Source: Desulfobacterales bacterium
GTDB lineage: Bacteria; Desulfobacterota; Desulfobacteria; Desulfobacterales; 4be13
Direction: 5' to 3'
Assembly: GCA_029934695.1 (NCBI GenBank)
Contig: JAOZLU010000225.1
Coordinates: 1-9,976 of the forward strand
DNA: 9,976 nt
The position numbers were made by a program, and so were the translations under genes. The notes beneath the pieces were generated by a model, which was not told where the DNA came from, did no database searches, and saw only the letters and a program-made list of their open reading frames with translations. Below, in pieces: positions 1-6,271 of the stretch; the stretch's first letter is position 1, and each line of letters opens with the position of its first letter.

Positions 1-1061
1 GAATTCGCCGGATTTTTGAACCAGTGATAATCCGGATACGCAAAGTTTCTGGAATCATTCTCATCCCATACCATCATTTTACGAAGTTGCTGCATGGTCG
101 GAGATGCATCTTTGGCAATTCCTCGGATCATCCCGGAAATTTCGTTCTTCAGAGCATCGCCTTCATATATTTTGTCTTTTACTGCTTGGAGAGAGGCAAA
201 CCTCTCTTTGGGATCGGCAAGATAAACAAGCTTCTCAATGGTGACATGGCAGCTTCCCATGCCCAAAGGTTTGGCGTTTCCGATCTTGTGTCTGAGCGGT
301 CCGTTCAGCCTGATTTCTCCTTCTTCAACAGTGACATCAACATGTTCTTCCAGAGCCAACACATAAATGAGAAGACAGAGTTCCTCCGGTTCGAGGTTTG
401 AGAACTGAACTTGAAAATCAAAATGATGACCCGGCTGTATCGCCCTGACTCTCCACGCCCGTGAGATCAGATTATTCGGGATATTTGGCACGGAATCGGT
501 TCGCTTTGGCTGGTGAAAATAGAGTTTGCGGCTTTTTCCGTCGAGTCTGCCGGTCTGCGGGGATCTGTAAAACGGCTCATGCCGTGTGCCGCAACTGGAA
601 AGCAGGATACCATGCATTTTTGTTTCCGGATTTTCTTCCCGCACAAGTGCGTCGCCGATGCTGACATTTCCCCGATGTACTCTGGCATTCCTTCCCATCA
701 TTCCGAACATTCGGCAGGCGATACATAAGGAATTTGCCTTGTCACATGCTTTATATCTTGGGTCGTGTCTCACTTTCGGATCAGCGACAACAAAGCAGCC
801 TCCGCCCACAATTTCCGCCAAAGATCGGAGCATTCCTTTCAGAGAACTGCCCGGGATCATACATTTTCCATCCCGGGTCAGAAAATTCTCTTTAAAATTA
901 CGATTTCCGCCGATAAACAGCGGCGTAAGGTTTGCCAGGGAACAGGAGATGAGTCCGCTTTTCCCCTTGAACTTCTCGTCCGTTGAAGGGGGGTTTCTCT
1001 CAATTTTTTCCCTGATCGGTATCATTCGGTACGGGTTCCAGAATTCTTCATTTTGGGGCAT
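1..1061 (-). CDS. Large CRISPR-associated RAMP protein, TIGR03986-like (C-terminus off the left edge)
   Basis: Open from an ATG at 1061 to the window edge, 353 codons visible. RAMP hallmarks are clear: the conserved loop IPGSSLKGMLRS at residues 69-80, a CxxC followed by RMFG at 113-119, and the C-terminal glycine-rich element HKIGNAKPLGMGS at 258-270, which strongly resembles the HKxGxGKPLGxGS segment I recall from the TIGR03986 family of type III CRISPR RAMPs. The early segment FIGGNRNFKENF has no Asp where Csm3 carries its cleavage residue, so this is probably a structural or end-capping Cas7-like subunit rather than an RNA cutter. The start is fixed by AGGAGGTG just upstream, and the ATG overlaps the stop of the HNH gene by one base (TAATG). 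It is the last gene seen. The RAMP call is secure; the family name is from memory. Confidence 0.85.
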   Translation of the reverse strand, partial: MPQNEEFWNPYRMIPIREKIERNPPSTDEKFKGKSGLISCSLANLTPLFIGGNRNFKENFLTRDGKCMIPGSSLKGMLRSLAEIVGGGCFVVADPKVRHDPRYKACDKANSLCIACRMFGMMGRNARVHRGNVSIGDALVREENPETKMHGILLSSCGTRHEPFYRSPQTGRLDGKSRKLYFHQPKRTDSVPNIPNNLISRAWRVRAIQPGHHFDFQVQFSNLEPEELCLLIYVLALEEHVDVTVEEGEIRLNGPLRHKIGNAKPLGMGSCHVTIEKLVYLADPKERFASLQAVKDKIYEGDALKNEISGMIRGIAKDASPTMQQLRKMMVWDENDSRNFAYPDYHWFKNPAN

Positions 1062-1957
1062 TATTCACCTCCTATGCATAGCTCTTTTGAAAACAGTGTA
1101 AATACAGCATGTAATATGTTCCGTATAGCCTCATCCGTCACCGTATCAATAAAGAACGATTTGAATTCCTGCAACATGCACTTTCCGACAAGCGAATATT
1201 CTTCTTTGGGATTTTTTTTCAATGCCATCAAATCAAAATCGCCCGTGAATCTGTCTCTTATCACTTTCAGGAATTCTTCTTTCCTTCTGATTCTCCTATC
1301 CTGAACATCCTGTCTGATCGAAAATGCTGTATCCCATAACCGTTGTCTGACTTCAGTGATTATCTTATTTCTCACCAAAACCAGACTGTCCCTGTTAAGG
1401 CCGCATACTTCTATGGTTATCCTGGCTTTCACCGAGCTTTTTTTTTCTCTCATTACGCCATTAATATCAAGAGCGAGATATTTCTCCGGATCATCAATCT
1501 CAGGATGTAAAGTCAACGGCATCTCAGACCGGAGTGATTCGGAATCTGCCCTCCATTGCGATCTGTCTTCCTGGGCTTGGTAAATACGGTCTTTTTCATC
1601 TGCCACAGGAAACAAATATGATTTCTTGTTATTGCAGACTCCGCAACTGCTTATCAGATTGCTCCACTCATAAGCCAGCCAATAATAACCCGGATGATCG
1701 TCTTTTTCCTTCACTCCTTTTTTGGGACGGTAATGATCAACAAATATGGAACTTGATACTCCGAGACGCGCTTCACAATAGCCGCATTTGTCAATATAAA
1801 TTTTGCGTAATGATCTGACTACAGAATTATGCCTGTAAACATAAGCATTCGCATTATGATTTTTTCTCTCACATAAAGCCTTTTCTATCCAATGCTGTGC
1901 TGTCTCGGAGGTCAGACCATCTGGAATTGCGGTATAGTCCTTTATTACCCTGATCAT
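1061..1957 (-). CDS. ptuB: PtuB-like HNH endonuclease (TIGR02646-like, Septu-type)
   Basis: 298 residues. Zinc-finger HNH nuclease core: CGYCE (Cys58, Cys61), then VDHYRPK at 73-79 with Asp74 and His75 as the likely metal and catalytic residues, YYWLAYEWSNL at 91-101, then CGVCNNKK (Cys105, Cys108) and LFPV. This order is diagnostic of the TIGR02646/PtuB family, the nuclease of Septu and of retron-Ec78-type systems. The later PLTLHPEIDDPEKYLALD segment at 147-164 also fits the family. It lies 6 bases after an ATPase gene, the usual PtuA-PtuB order, and ends in a one-base overlap with a CRISPR RAMP gene. The expected role is cutting DNA or another nucleic acid when released or activated by the ATPase; the target is unknown. 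Parts of the gene are AT-richer than its neighbours. No retron reverse transcriptase is present in the window. Confidence 0.85.
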   Translation of the reverse strand: MIRVIKDYTAIPDGLTSETAQHWIEKALCERKNHNANAYVYRHNSVVRSLRKIYIDKCGYCEARLGVSSSIFVDHYRPKKGVKEKDDHPGYYWLAYEWSNLISSCGVCNNKKSYLFPVADEKDRIYQAQEDRSQWRADSESLRSEMPLTLHPEIDDPEKYLALDINGVMREKKSSVKARITIEVCGLNRDSLVLVRNKIITEVRQRLWDTAFSIRQDVQDRRIRRKEEFLKVIRDRFTGDFDLMALKKNPKEEYSLVGKCMLQEFKSFFIDTVTDEAIRNILHAVFTLFSKELCIGGE

Positions 1958-1963
1958 CTGTCG

Positions 1964-3121
1964 CTATCCTTCAATCCAGTCTTTTGGAATCGGATTGTCT
2001 GTTTGGGAAATTTTTTCAATTTTCTCTTCCAGGATTCTGCGTTCACGGATTTTGTTGTAATCGTCCTCCGGATCAATATCTGTATAGTCTTTCAAACACT
2101 CACTGAACAACGCTTCCAAGTTGAACAGCGGAGAAGTCAGCAAGGCATTCGGATGTAACCTGCACACATCAACCCCGACATCCCGGACTTTGGTCCCGCT
2201 GACCTCATCCCGCTCAACAACAAAAAACCTGGAATTTTCAGGCGCACCCAGCAGAGGGATCGGGCTGTGGGTGCTGCAAATAAACTGGACCAGGGGAAAT
2301 GCCCTGCTCAGTAATTTGGGAAATTCCCGCTGATAAACAGGATGTATATGCACATCAAGCTCATCAATGACGACAATTCCCTTCAGGTTTTCCGGCTCGG
2401 TCTCTTCCGGCTGCCTCTCAAAGAGACGAATCAGGATATCGCCTGCCATTGCAAGGATGGCTTTGTGTCCGCTGGCGACTTCATTTATACTCGCCCAGTA
2501 TCCTTTTTCCCGAAAGCGGAGGTGCTTGCCTTTGAGCCTGATCTCTGAGACATTTGGCATCAGTCTGACCAAAAGCCGGATGACATTGTCCAAGCGCACA
2601 CCGACCTTGGGATTCTCATTCTCTTCAAGCTTCTCATCCTTTATCCAGCGTTCAATACTGCGGAGATTCCCTCTTTGATCCAGCAGATTTTTCTCAGGGT
2701 CAATATTTTCCCTTTCCTGCCCGATACTCTGGTCTCCCTGTATCTCAAGACGCGAAGGGCCGTAAGCGCAATAATAGTCCGGACGGCCTCCAGGTCCCCA
2801 TTCTCTGGGTGTATACAGATGTGTGTGTAACTGCGTTTCCTGATCCCAGGAAAGTTCTTTATACTCATATTGGCCATCTTCCCAGAGCCACAGACGTATC
2901 CGACAGTTCTCACGCTGCTGTTCAAGGATATTCAGGGCATTTTTTGCACCGCACACGCCGATGGTCAGGGCCTGAAGAAAAGCTGTCTTCCCATCTCCGT
3001 TTTCACCGACAAGGAATATCCACGGTGTCCTGTTCGTCAAATCCTGAATACATGTTTTTTTGATACATTGAAAACGGTCTATTTCAATTTTCTGCAAGGC
3101 ATAAGGCAGAGGTTTTGTCAT
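1964..3121 (-). CDS. ptuA: PtuA-like AAA/ABC-type ATPase (Septu-type)
   Basis: 385 residues, soluble. The N-terminus IEIDRFQCIKK is typical of RecF/SMC-like ATPases. Walker A is GENGDGKT at 39-46; an ABC-signature-like stretch VASGHKAI lies at 215-222; Walker B is IVVIDELDVHIHP at 249-261 with Asp253 and Glu254; and the switch ICSTHSPI is at 281-288 with His285. All catalytic elements look intact. The tail from about residue 345 is highly charged and probably helical. Immediate pairing with an HNH gene of the TIGR02646 type identifies it as PtuA-like, by analogy the ATP-sensing regulator that holds or activates the nuclease. The start ATG lies 3 bases after the Csx19-like stop, with GGAGGTG about 10 bases upstream inside that gene. 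A generic AAA_21/OLD-like ATPase is the alternative, but no TOPRIM nuclease domain is visible. Confidence 0.82.
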   Translation of the reverse strand: MTKPLPYALQKIEIDRFQCIKKTCIQDLTNRTPWIFLVGENGDGKTAFLQALTIGVCGAKNALNILEQQRENCRIRLWLWEDGQYEYKELSWDQETQLHTHLYTPREWGPGGRPDYYCAYGPSRLEIQGDQSIGQERENIDPEKNLLDQRGNLRSIERWIKDEKLEENENPKVGVRLDNVIRLLVRLMPNVSEIRLKGKHLRFREKGYWASINEVASGHKAILAMAGDILIRLFERQPEETEPENLKGIVVIDELDVHIHPVYQREFPKLLSRAFPLVQFICSTHSPIPLLGAPENSRFFVVERDEVSGTKVRDVGVDVCRLHPNALLTSPLFNLEALFSECLKDYTDIDPEDDYNKIRERRILEEKIEKISQTDNPIPKDWIEG

Positions 3122-3124
3122 ATC

Positions 3125-3574
3125 TTATGCCACCTCCCTGAGACTGTGATAGCGGCTGAATCTCGCCAGCCCGGATGAATCCAGCCATTTCTCCACAGCA
3201 AGTCCTGCCTTCCTGCCAGGGAATTTCCATTCGGTTTTTTTGTCAATTCCTATTCTCCACAGGATAATCTCGCTTTGTTCGTGAGTCAGTTCATTCATTT
3301 CCCCTGAATAATCCTCAAGCCTGTCAAACGGATCCTTTCCGAGATACACCACACGCATTTTATCGCCTGTACGTCGCCATTTTAACTCTCCTGCCGGAGA
3401 AAAAATCCTGCCCTGATCTGTGCCGGCCAAAAAGGACTCGTCAAACTCAAAAGGGACAAAACAGGCCTCGGCAGGCGAAAAAGCCATTAAAATCGCATCT
3501 TCCGGAAAAGAAGAATTCCGGACCAGCTCGGTAAAATCATCTGTGAGCAAATCGTTTGCATGAAGAAACGGCAT
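3125..3574 (-). CDS. csx19: Csx19-like small type III-D CRISPR protein
   Basis: 149 residues with no membrane segment. The pattern AILMAFSPAEACFVPFEF (27-44), then GELKWRRTGDKMRVVYLG (62-79), then SEIILWRIG (101-109) followed by a short basic, Gly-containing C-terminal part fits the layout I recall for TIGR03984/Csx19, a small protein of type III-D loci with no known enzymatic activity. There are no catalytic motifs and only one Cys. An upstream in-frame start would give 19 more residues but would lie inside the preceding RAMP gene; the ATG at 3574 is chosen because GGGGGAG sits 5 bases before it and it follows the RAMP stop by one base. The neighbouring Csx10-like and Csm3-like genes support the assignment. 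Without a profile search it could equally be an unrelated small operon protein. Confidence 0.55.
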   Translation of the reverse strand: MPFLHANDLLTDDFTELVRNSSFPEDAILMAFSPAEACFVPFEFDESFLAGTDQGRIFSPAGELKWRRTGDKMRVVYLGKDPFDRLEDYSGEMNELTHEQSEIILWRIGIDKKTEWKFPGRKAGLAVEKWLDSSGLARFSRYHSLREVA

Positions 3575-3575
3575 T

Positions 3576-4553
3576 TTATCTCCCCCTTTCGAGGAATCTT
3601 TCCAAAGGTTCCGGCCAGTCCGTGGTTTCAATAAATTTCACCAGATCATTTACTCCCGGGGTCAGTACCTCTTTCCAAGTCTCTGTTATGGTGTGTTCAT
3701 GGCGCAGTCCATTGGGTTCGGATTCAGGCAGGGGTGATTTATCTCCGGTCTCTGCGGAAAATCCATAGTCATCGTTTTCTTCTTCTGAACAAAGTTCTGA
3801 CAAGCCGGATAAATGGGATACTTTCCGATTATAATAGGCAATCTTAAAATTCGTTATCTTTGCCCTGAATTTTCCCAGGCCCCGGCTTTTTCCGAATCCC
3901 ACCCTCACAAGCCCCTGTTCCATGTCCCTAAGAACCAGGGCGATCAGACCGAGCTGCCATCGTTCAAAATTCCTGATGTCCAAGGTGGTTCCGAATTCGC
4001 CGCGGGTGAGAACTTCGAGGTCATATTTTGCGCCGCTGGCCGCGCCGCCCGTCAGTCGGTCAATGGCCACACCATCACGAATCTCAAGAAGATGGGACTT
4101 TTTATAATCCCCGGTCAGGTAGGCATCGGAAAAGGAAAGCCTTCCGATAAATCCGTGCGATCCGAAAAGCCGGCAGACCGGACATGAGAGGCTGTAAATT
4201 TCCGGAGAGGGGATTGTCTTGACTTCATGATCTTTTTTATACCTTTCAAAACTCAGTCCGCAAGATGCCTGGCGGCGTTCTCCGTTCTGCTCCTTACCAG
4301 GTTTAAGATAAGGCAGACACACAGGAACCGGATCATCTCTCAGGCTGCGGCATATTTTTTCCGAGTATGAACGGATCATGCCTTTTAACGAGCTTCCGGG
4401 AATAAAAGGCTCCTCTTTTTCGCCAAAACGGTAGGTGCGGACAAAGGACATATCCACGCCGCCCACGGTGGCCTGACCGGATTTGATCAGCAGGGGATCA
4501 ACTGGAATAATCTCAAAATCTATCTGGGCACTGTTGATCATTTTTTTAAGCAT
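3576..4553 (-). CDS. Csm3-like Cas7-family RAMP, backbone subunit
   Basis: 325 residues from the chosen ATG. The N-terminal stretch GGVDMSFVR places Asp34 at the site of the RNA-cleaving Asp of Csm3 (Csm3 pattern IGGxDNPVIR). Then come FIPGSSLKGMIRS (50-62), CPVCRLFGS with Cys124 and Cys127, EIRDGVAIDR followed by SGAKYDLEV (157-181, the Csm3 thumb region), and the glycine-rich loop GFGKSRGLGKF (219-229). Cys79 and Cys98 may complete a zinc site. The C-terminal 85 residues (about 240-325) go beyond the RAMP core and are acidic, with no recognised domain. It should bind guide RNA and may cut target RNA at one backbone position. It overlaps the preceding paralogue by 8 bases. An ATG 12 bases further upstream (4565) is possible but has no ribosome site of its own. 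Confidence 0.88.
   Translation of the reverse strand: MLKKMINSAQIDFEIIPVDPLLIKSGQATVGGVDMSFVRTYRFGEKEEPFIPGSSLKGMIRSYSEKICRSLRDDPVPVCLPYLKPGKEQNGERRQASCGLSFERYKKDHEVKTIPSPEIYSLSCPVCRLFGSHGFIGRLSFSDAYLTGDYKKSHLLEIRDGVAIDRLTGGAASGAKYDLEVLTRGEFGTTLDIRNFERWQLGLIALVLRDMEQGLVRVGFGKSRGLGKFRAKITNFKIAYYNRKVSHLSGLSELCSEEENDDYGFSAETGDKSPLPESEPNGLRHEHTITETWKEVLTPGVNDLVKFIETTDWPEPLERFLERGR
3580..3586 (-). promoter_or_regulatory. Ribosome binding site deciding the Csx19-like start
   Basis: GGGGGAG lies 5 bases upstream of the ATG at 3574, inside the 3' end of the preceding RAMP gene. It supports the shorter 149-residue protein over the longer in-frame reading that begins at 3631. Confidence 0.6.
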
Positions 4554-5352
4554 GGTTTCCTCCATTCAAAATTTGCTCCAAATAGTCATCAAGCAGGGAA
4601 TCAGCCTGGGTCATCTTGTGTGAAAGCAAATAGGCTTTAAGCTGATCAGGATTTGTGTAGTCTGTCTCTTCAACCTTTTTATTTACAAAATGCACTTTCC
4701 CCAGACCGCGTGATGTGAAGCCACCTAATCGGAAACCGTTTTCCCATTCTGCCAAAGCAGCCGTCACCAAGGCGAGTTCGTGATCTTCCGGGTTTTCAAT
4801 CTCAATGGTGATCAGAAATTCCGCTCCTTTCGGTACGACCTCAAAGTCATATTTTGCGCCGTGACGGGCGGTTTCCGAGTCCCTGTCAATACACACGCCA
4901 TCCCGAACCTGGAGTCCCCGGCTCCACTTCACAAGTCCGCCGTCGCTGAAGAAGATGCGGGATGCCTGCAAAGGAGACCCAAAAAGACGACACACATCGC
5001 ATACATTATCCTGAAGCCATTCGAGTTTTTTCTTTTCCTGCCTGATTTCTTTGAACGCATCATAAACCCCTTTGCGATAGGTTTCGTCGCTCACGCATTT
5101 TACGCCGGACAGATCAGAATCAAGCAGACAGGCTTTGAGTCCCAAATAATCGGAGAGACGTTCTGCAAACGATCTGAAGTTTCCCTTTAAACTCGATCCG
5201 GGGAGAATCGGTCTGCCATCCGGCTCCAATAAAACGCCCATATCCGCCGCAAGCTCTCCCTCTTTCCCCGAACCAATATGAAAAGCGGTTTCAAAGACAA
5301 GATTGCCTGTGATTCTCACTTTTCGCTTGAATATGTTATTGTTGTTATCCAT
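4546..5352 (-). CDS. Csm3-like Cas7-family RAMP, backbone subunit
   Basis: 268 residues, close to the usual single-domain Csm3 size. FHIGSGKEGELAADMGV (24-40) carries Asp37 as the likely RNA-cleavage residue. It is followed by ILPGSSLKGNFRS (49-61), CDVCRLFGS (Cys118, Cys121; Cys75 and Cys86 may complete a zinc site), VRDGVCIDR (149-157), AKYDFEVV (166-173) and GGFTSRGLGKV (210-220). All are classic Csm3 landmarks: lid, thumb and glycine-rich loop. It and the next gene share the RDGVxID and AKYDxEV signatures, and even a 15-base stretch of DNA there, so they are likely an old tandem duplication. The start ATG is preceded by AAGGAG, 32 bases after the stop of the upstream small gene. It ends in an 8-base overlap with the next RAMP. 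Confidence 0.9.
   Translation of the reverse strand: MDNNNNIFKRKVRITGNLVFETAFHIGSGKEGELAADMGVLLEPDGRPILPGSSLKGNFRSFAERLSDYLGLKACLLDSDLSGVKCVSDETYRKGVYDAFKEIRQEKKKLEWLQDNVCDVCRLFGSPLQASRIFFSDGGLVKWSRGLQVRDGVCIDRDSETARHGAKYDFEVVPKGAEFLITIEIENPEDHELALVTAALAEWENGFRLGGFTSRGLGKVHFVNKKVEETDYTNPDQLKAYLLSHKMTQADSLLDDYLEQILNGGNHA
4559..4563 (-). promoter_or_regulatory. Ribosome binding site deciding the second Csm3-like start
   Basis: GGAGG lies 5 bases before the ATG at 4553 and itself overlaps the alternative upstream ATG at 4565, so the downstream ATG is the better start. The site lies inside the last codons of the preceding RAMP gene, giving translational coupling. Confidence 0.6.
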
Positions 5353-5384
5353 GATGCCGCTCCTTGCTGTATTTTAAACCAGGT

Positions 5385-5855
5385 TCACCGATTCATATAA
5401 AAATAATGGCAGTTGAAGTGTTCAAAGTAAATCGGAAGGACATAAGTTATGACTTCCTCCACCAAAACTTTGTTGGCCTTTCTGATCTGCTTCTGCCCTT
5501 TTTTATCCGAAGCCTCTGTTTCATCTTTGAGCAAATCCTGTATCCGGGGCTGGGCTGCGATAAAAGAACGGAGAGAATATTCAGATCCCGGAGTCGCAAA
5601 AACAAGACCATGAAGAAATTCCCAAAACTTCTTATTTCTCAGTTTTGTGTTCCTCTTTTTCTGTTTTTCCACCAAGTCTTTAAATCCTGCCATGCCCCCT
5701 CCCTGTATGACGCCCGGAATGGAATGCAGCTGCACATTGTCTATATGCTCGTGGGAATCCAGAAATTTTTCCACCGCGTTACAGGCGTTTTGGCGCAGAG
5801 ATTCATCCAGAAACAGGCGGAACTCATCAGACTCAATATAAGTTTTTATCGACAT
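5385..5855 (-). CDS. Small helical CRISPR-operon protein, possibly a second small subunit
   Basis: 156 residues, not confidently recognised. It is predicted to be mostly helical and soluble, with a very basic middle (KDLVEKQKKRNTKLRNKKFW, 59-78) that could bind RNA. A Gly run, QGGGMAGF, lies at 51-58. The end, HYFY at 150-153, echoes HYLY at 126-129 near the end of the preceding small-subunit-like protein, and a loose Q(I/L)..(L/I)..(L/V)(V/I) then F..(V/L) pattern is also shared. This suggests, without proving, that the two are diverged Cas11-type paralogues. A longer reading to 5918 would overlap the upstream gene; the ATG at 5855 has GGGGAG 6 bases upstream and follows the previous stop by 11 bases. 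Its place between Csx10-like, Cas11-like and Csm3-like genes implies a structural part of the complex. Confidence 0.75.
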   Translation of the reverse strand: MSIKTYIESDEFRLFLDESLRQNACNAVEKFLDSHEHIDNVQLHSIPGVIQGGGMAGFKDLVEKQKKRNTKLRNKKFWEFLHGLVFATPGSEYSLRSFIAAQPRIQDLLKDETEASDKKGQKQIRKANKVLVEEVITYVLPIYFEHFNCHYFYMNR

Positions 5856-5861
5856 GACAGA

Positions 5862-5867
5862 CTCCCC
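5862..5867 (-). promoter_or_regulatory. Ribosome binding site deciding the start of the 156-residue protein
   Basis: GGGGAG, 6 bases before the ATG at 5855, touches the stop codon of the preceding gene. It favours this start over the in-frame start at 5918. Confidence 0.55.
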
Positions 5868-6271
5868 TATTTTTGTGAGCGTGAATAGAGATAGTGGGTT
5901 GTAACCTGTTTGGCCCATCCTCTTGCCAGCCTGAGCTTAATTTCGAGGACTGTTGTAGCATCTCCCTGGCCGATTTCATCGGCTTTGTTTTCTAACAAAT
6001 CTAATTGGTCGAGAAGGAGAGGGCCTGCCTGAAGCCATTTGCCTTTTTTATCTTTTCCTGTCTGATTCTTGATATAGTTAATGACTTCCGAAAACCGGCT
6101 GGTAGATGTGACAAGGGTCTCAAGCCCGCGTATCTGAGCCTTGCCAAGTTCCGCACTGAACATTTCATTGCCCGCGTTTACAGCATTCGGATAAAATTCT
6201 TCGAGATACAGATCAATCTTTTTCAGTGTTTCAGGCTCCAAAACCGGTGCTAATGGTTTCTGATTCTTCAT
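5867..6271 (-). CDS. Csm2/Cmr5-like (Cas11) small subunit candidate
   Basis: 134 residues, all-helical in appearance. The segment ELGKAQIRGLETLVTST (41-57) followed by INYIKNQTGKDKKGKW (64-79) resembles the QIR-containing helix and following helix of Csm2/Cmr5 small subunits, and the C-terminal LEIKLRLARGWAKQVTTHYL (109-128) is an amphipathic helix as in that group. Small subunits line the belly of type III complexes and contact target RNA; they have no enzymatic residues. The gene starts at an ATG overlapping the Csx10-like stop by one base (TGATG) with a near-perfect AAGGAGGTG upstream; the TTG one codon earlier is a poorer start. Position between Csx10-like and Csm3-like genes fits a complex subunit. 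A profile search is needed to settle the family. Confidence 0.6.
   Translation of the reverse strand: MKNQKPLAPVLEPETLKKIDLYLEEFYPNAVNAGNEMFSAELGKAQIRGLETLVTSTSRFSEVINYIKNQTGKDKKGKWLQAGPLLLDQLDLLENKADEIGQGDATTVLEIKLRLARGWAKQVTTHYLYSRSQK

Noticed and set aside
586..1101. Plus-strand ORF of 171 codons
   Set aside because: It lies antisense to the TIGR03986-like RAMP, which has clear family motifs; the plus-strand product shows no recognisable domain or convincing start.
1061..3121. Retron (Ec78-type) system containing PtuA/PtuB
   Set aside because: No reverse transcriptase with a YADD motif and no msr-msd-like inverted structure is present. Both sides of the pair are CRISPR genes.
1964..3121. 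OLD-family or Gabija GajA nuclease
   Set aside because: After the ATPase motifs only about 100 residues remain, without TOPRIM Glu or DxD motifs, and the partner is an HNH protein rather than a UvrD-like helicase.
5364..5888. Plus-strand ORF of 174 codons opposite the 156-residue gene
   Set aside because: The minus-strand frame has a good ribosome site, operon spacing and balanced composition. The plus frame is Phe- and Cys-rich in a way typical of antisense reading.
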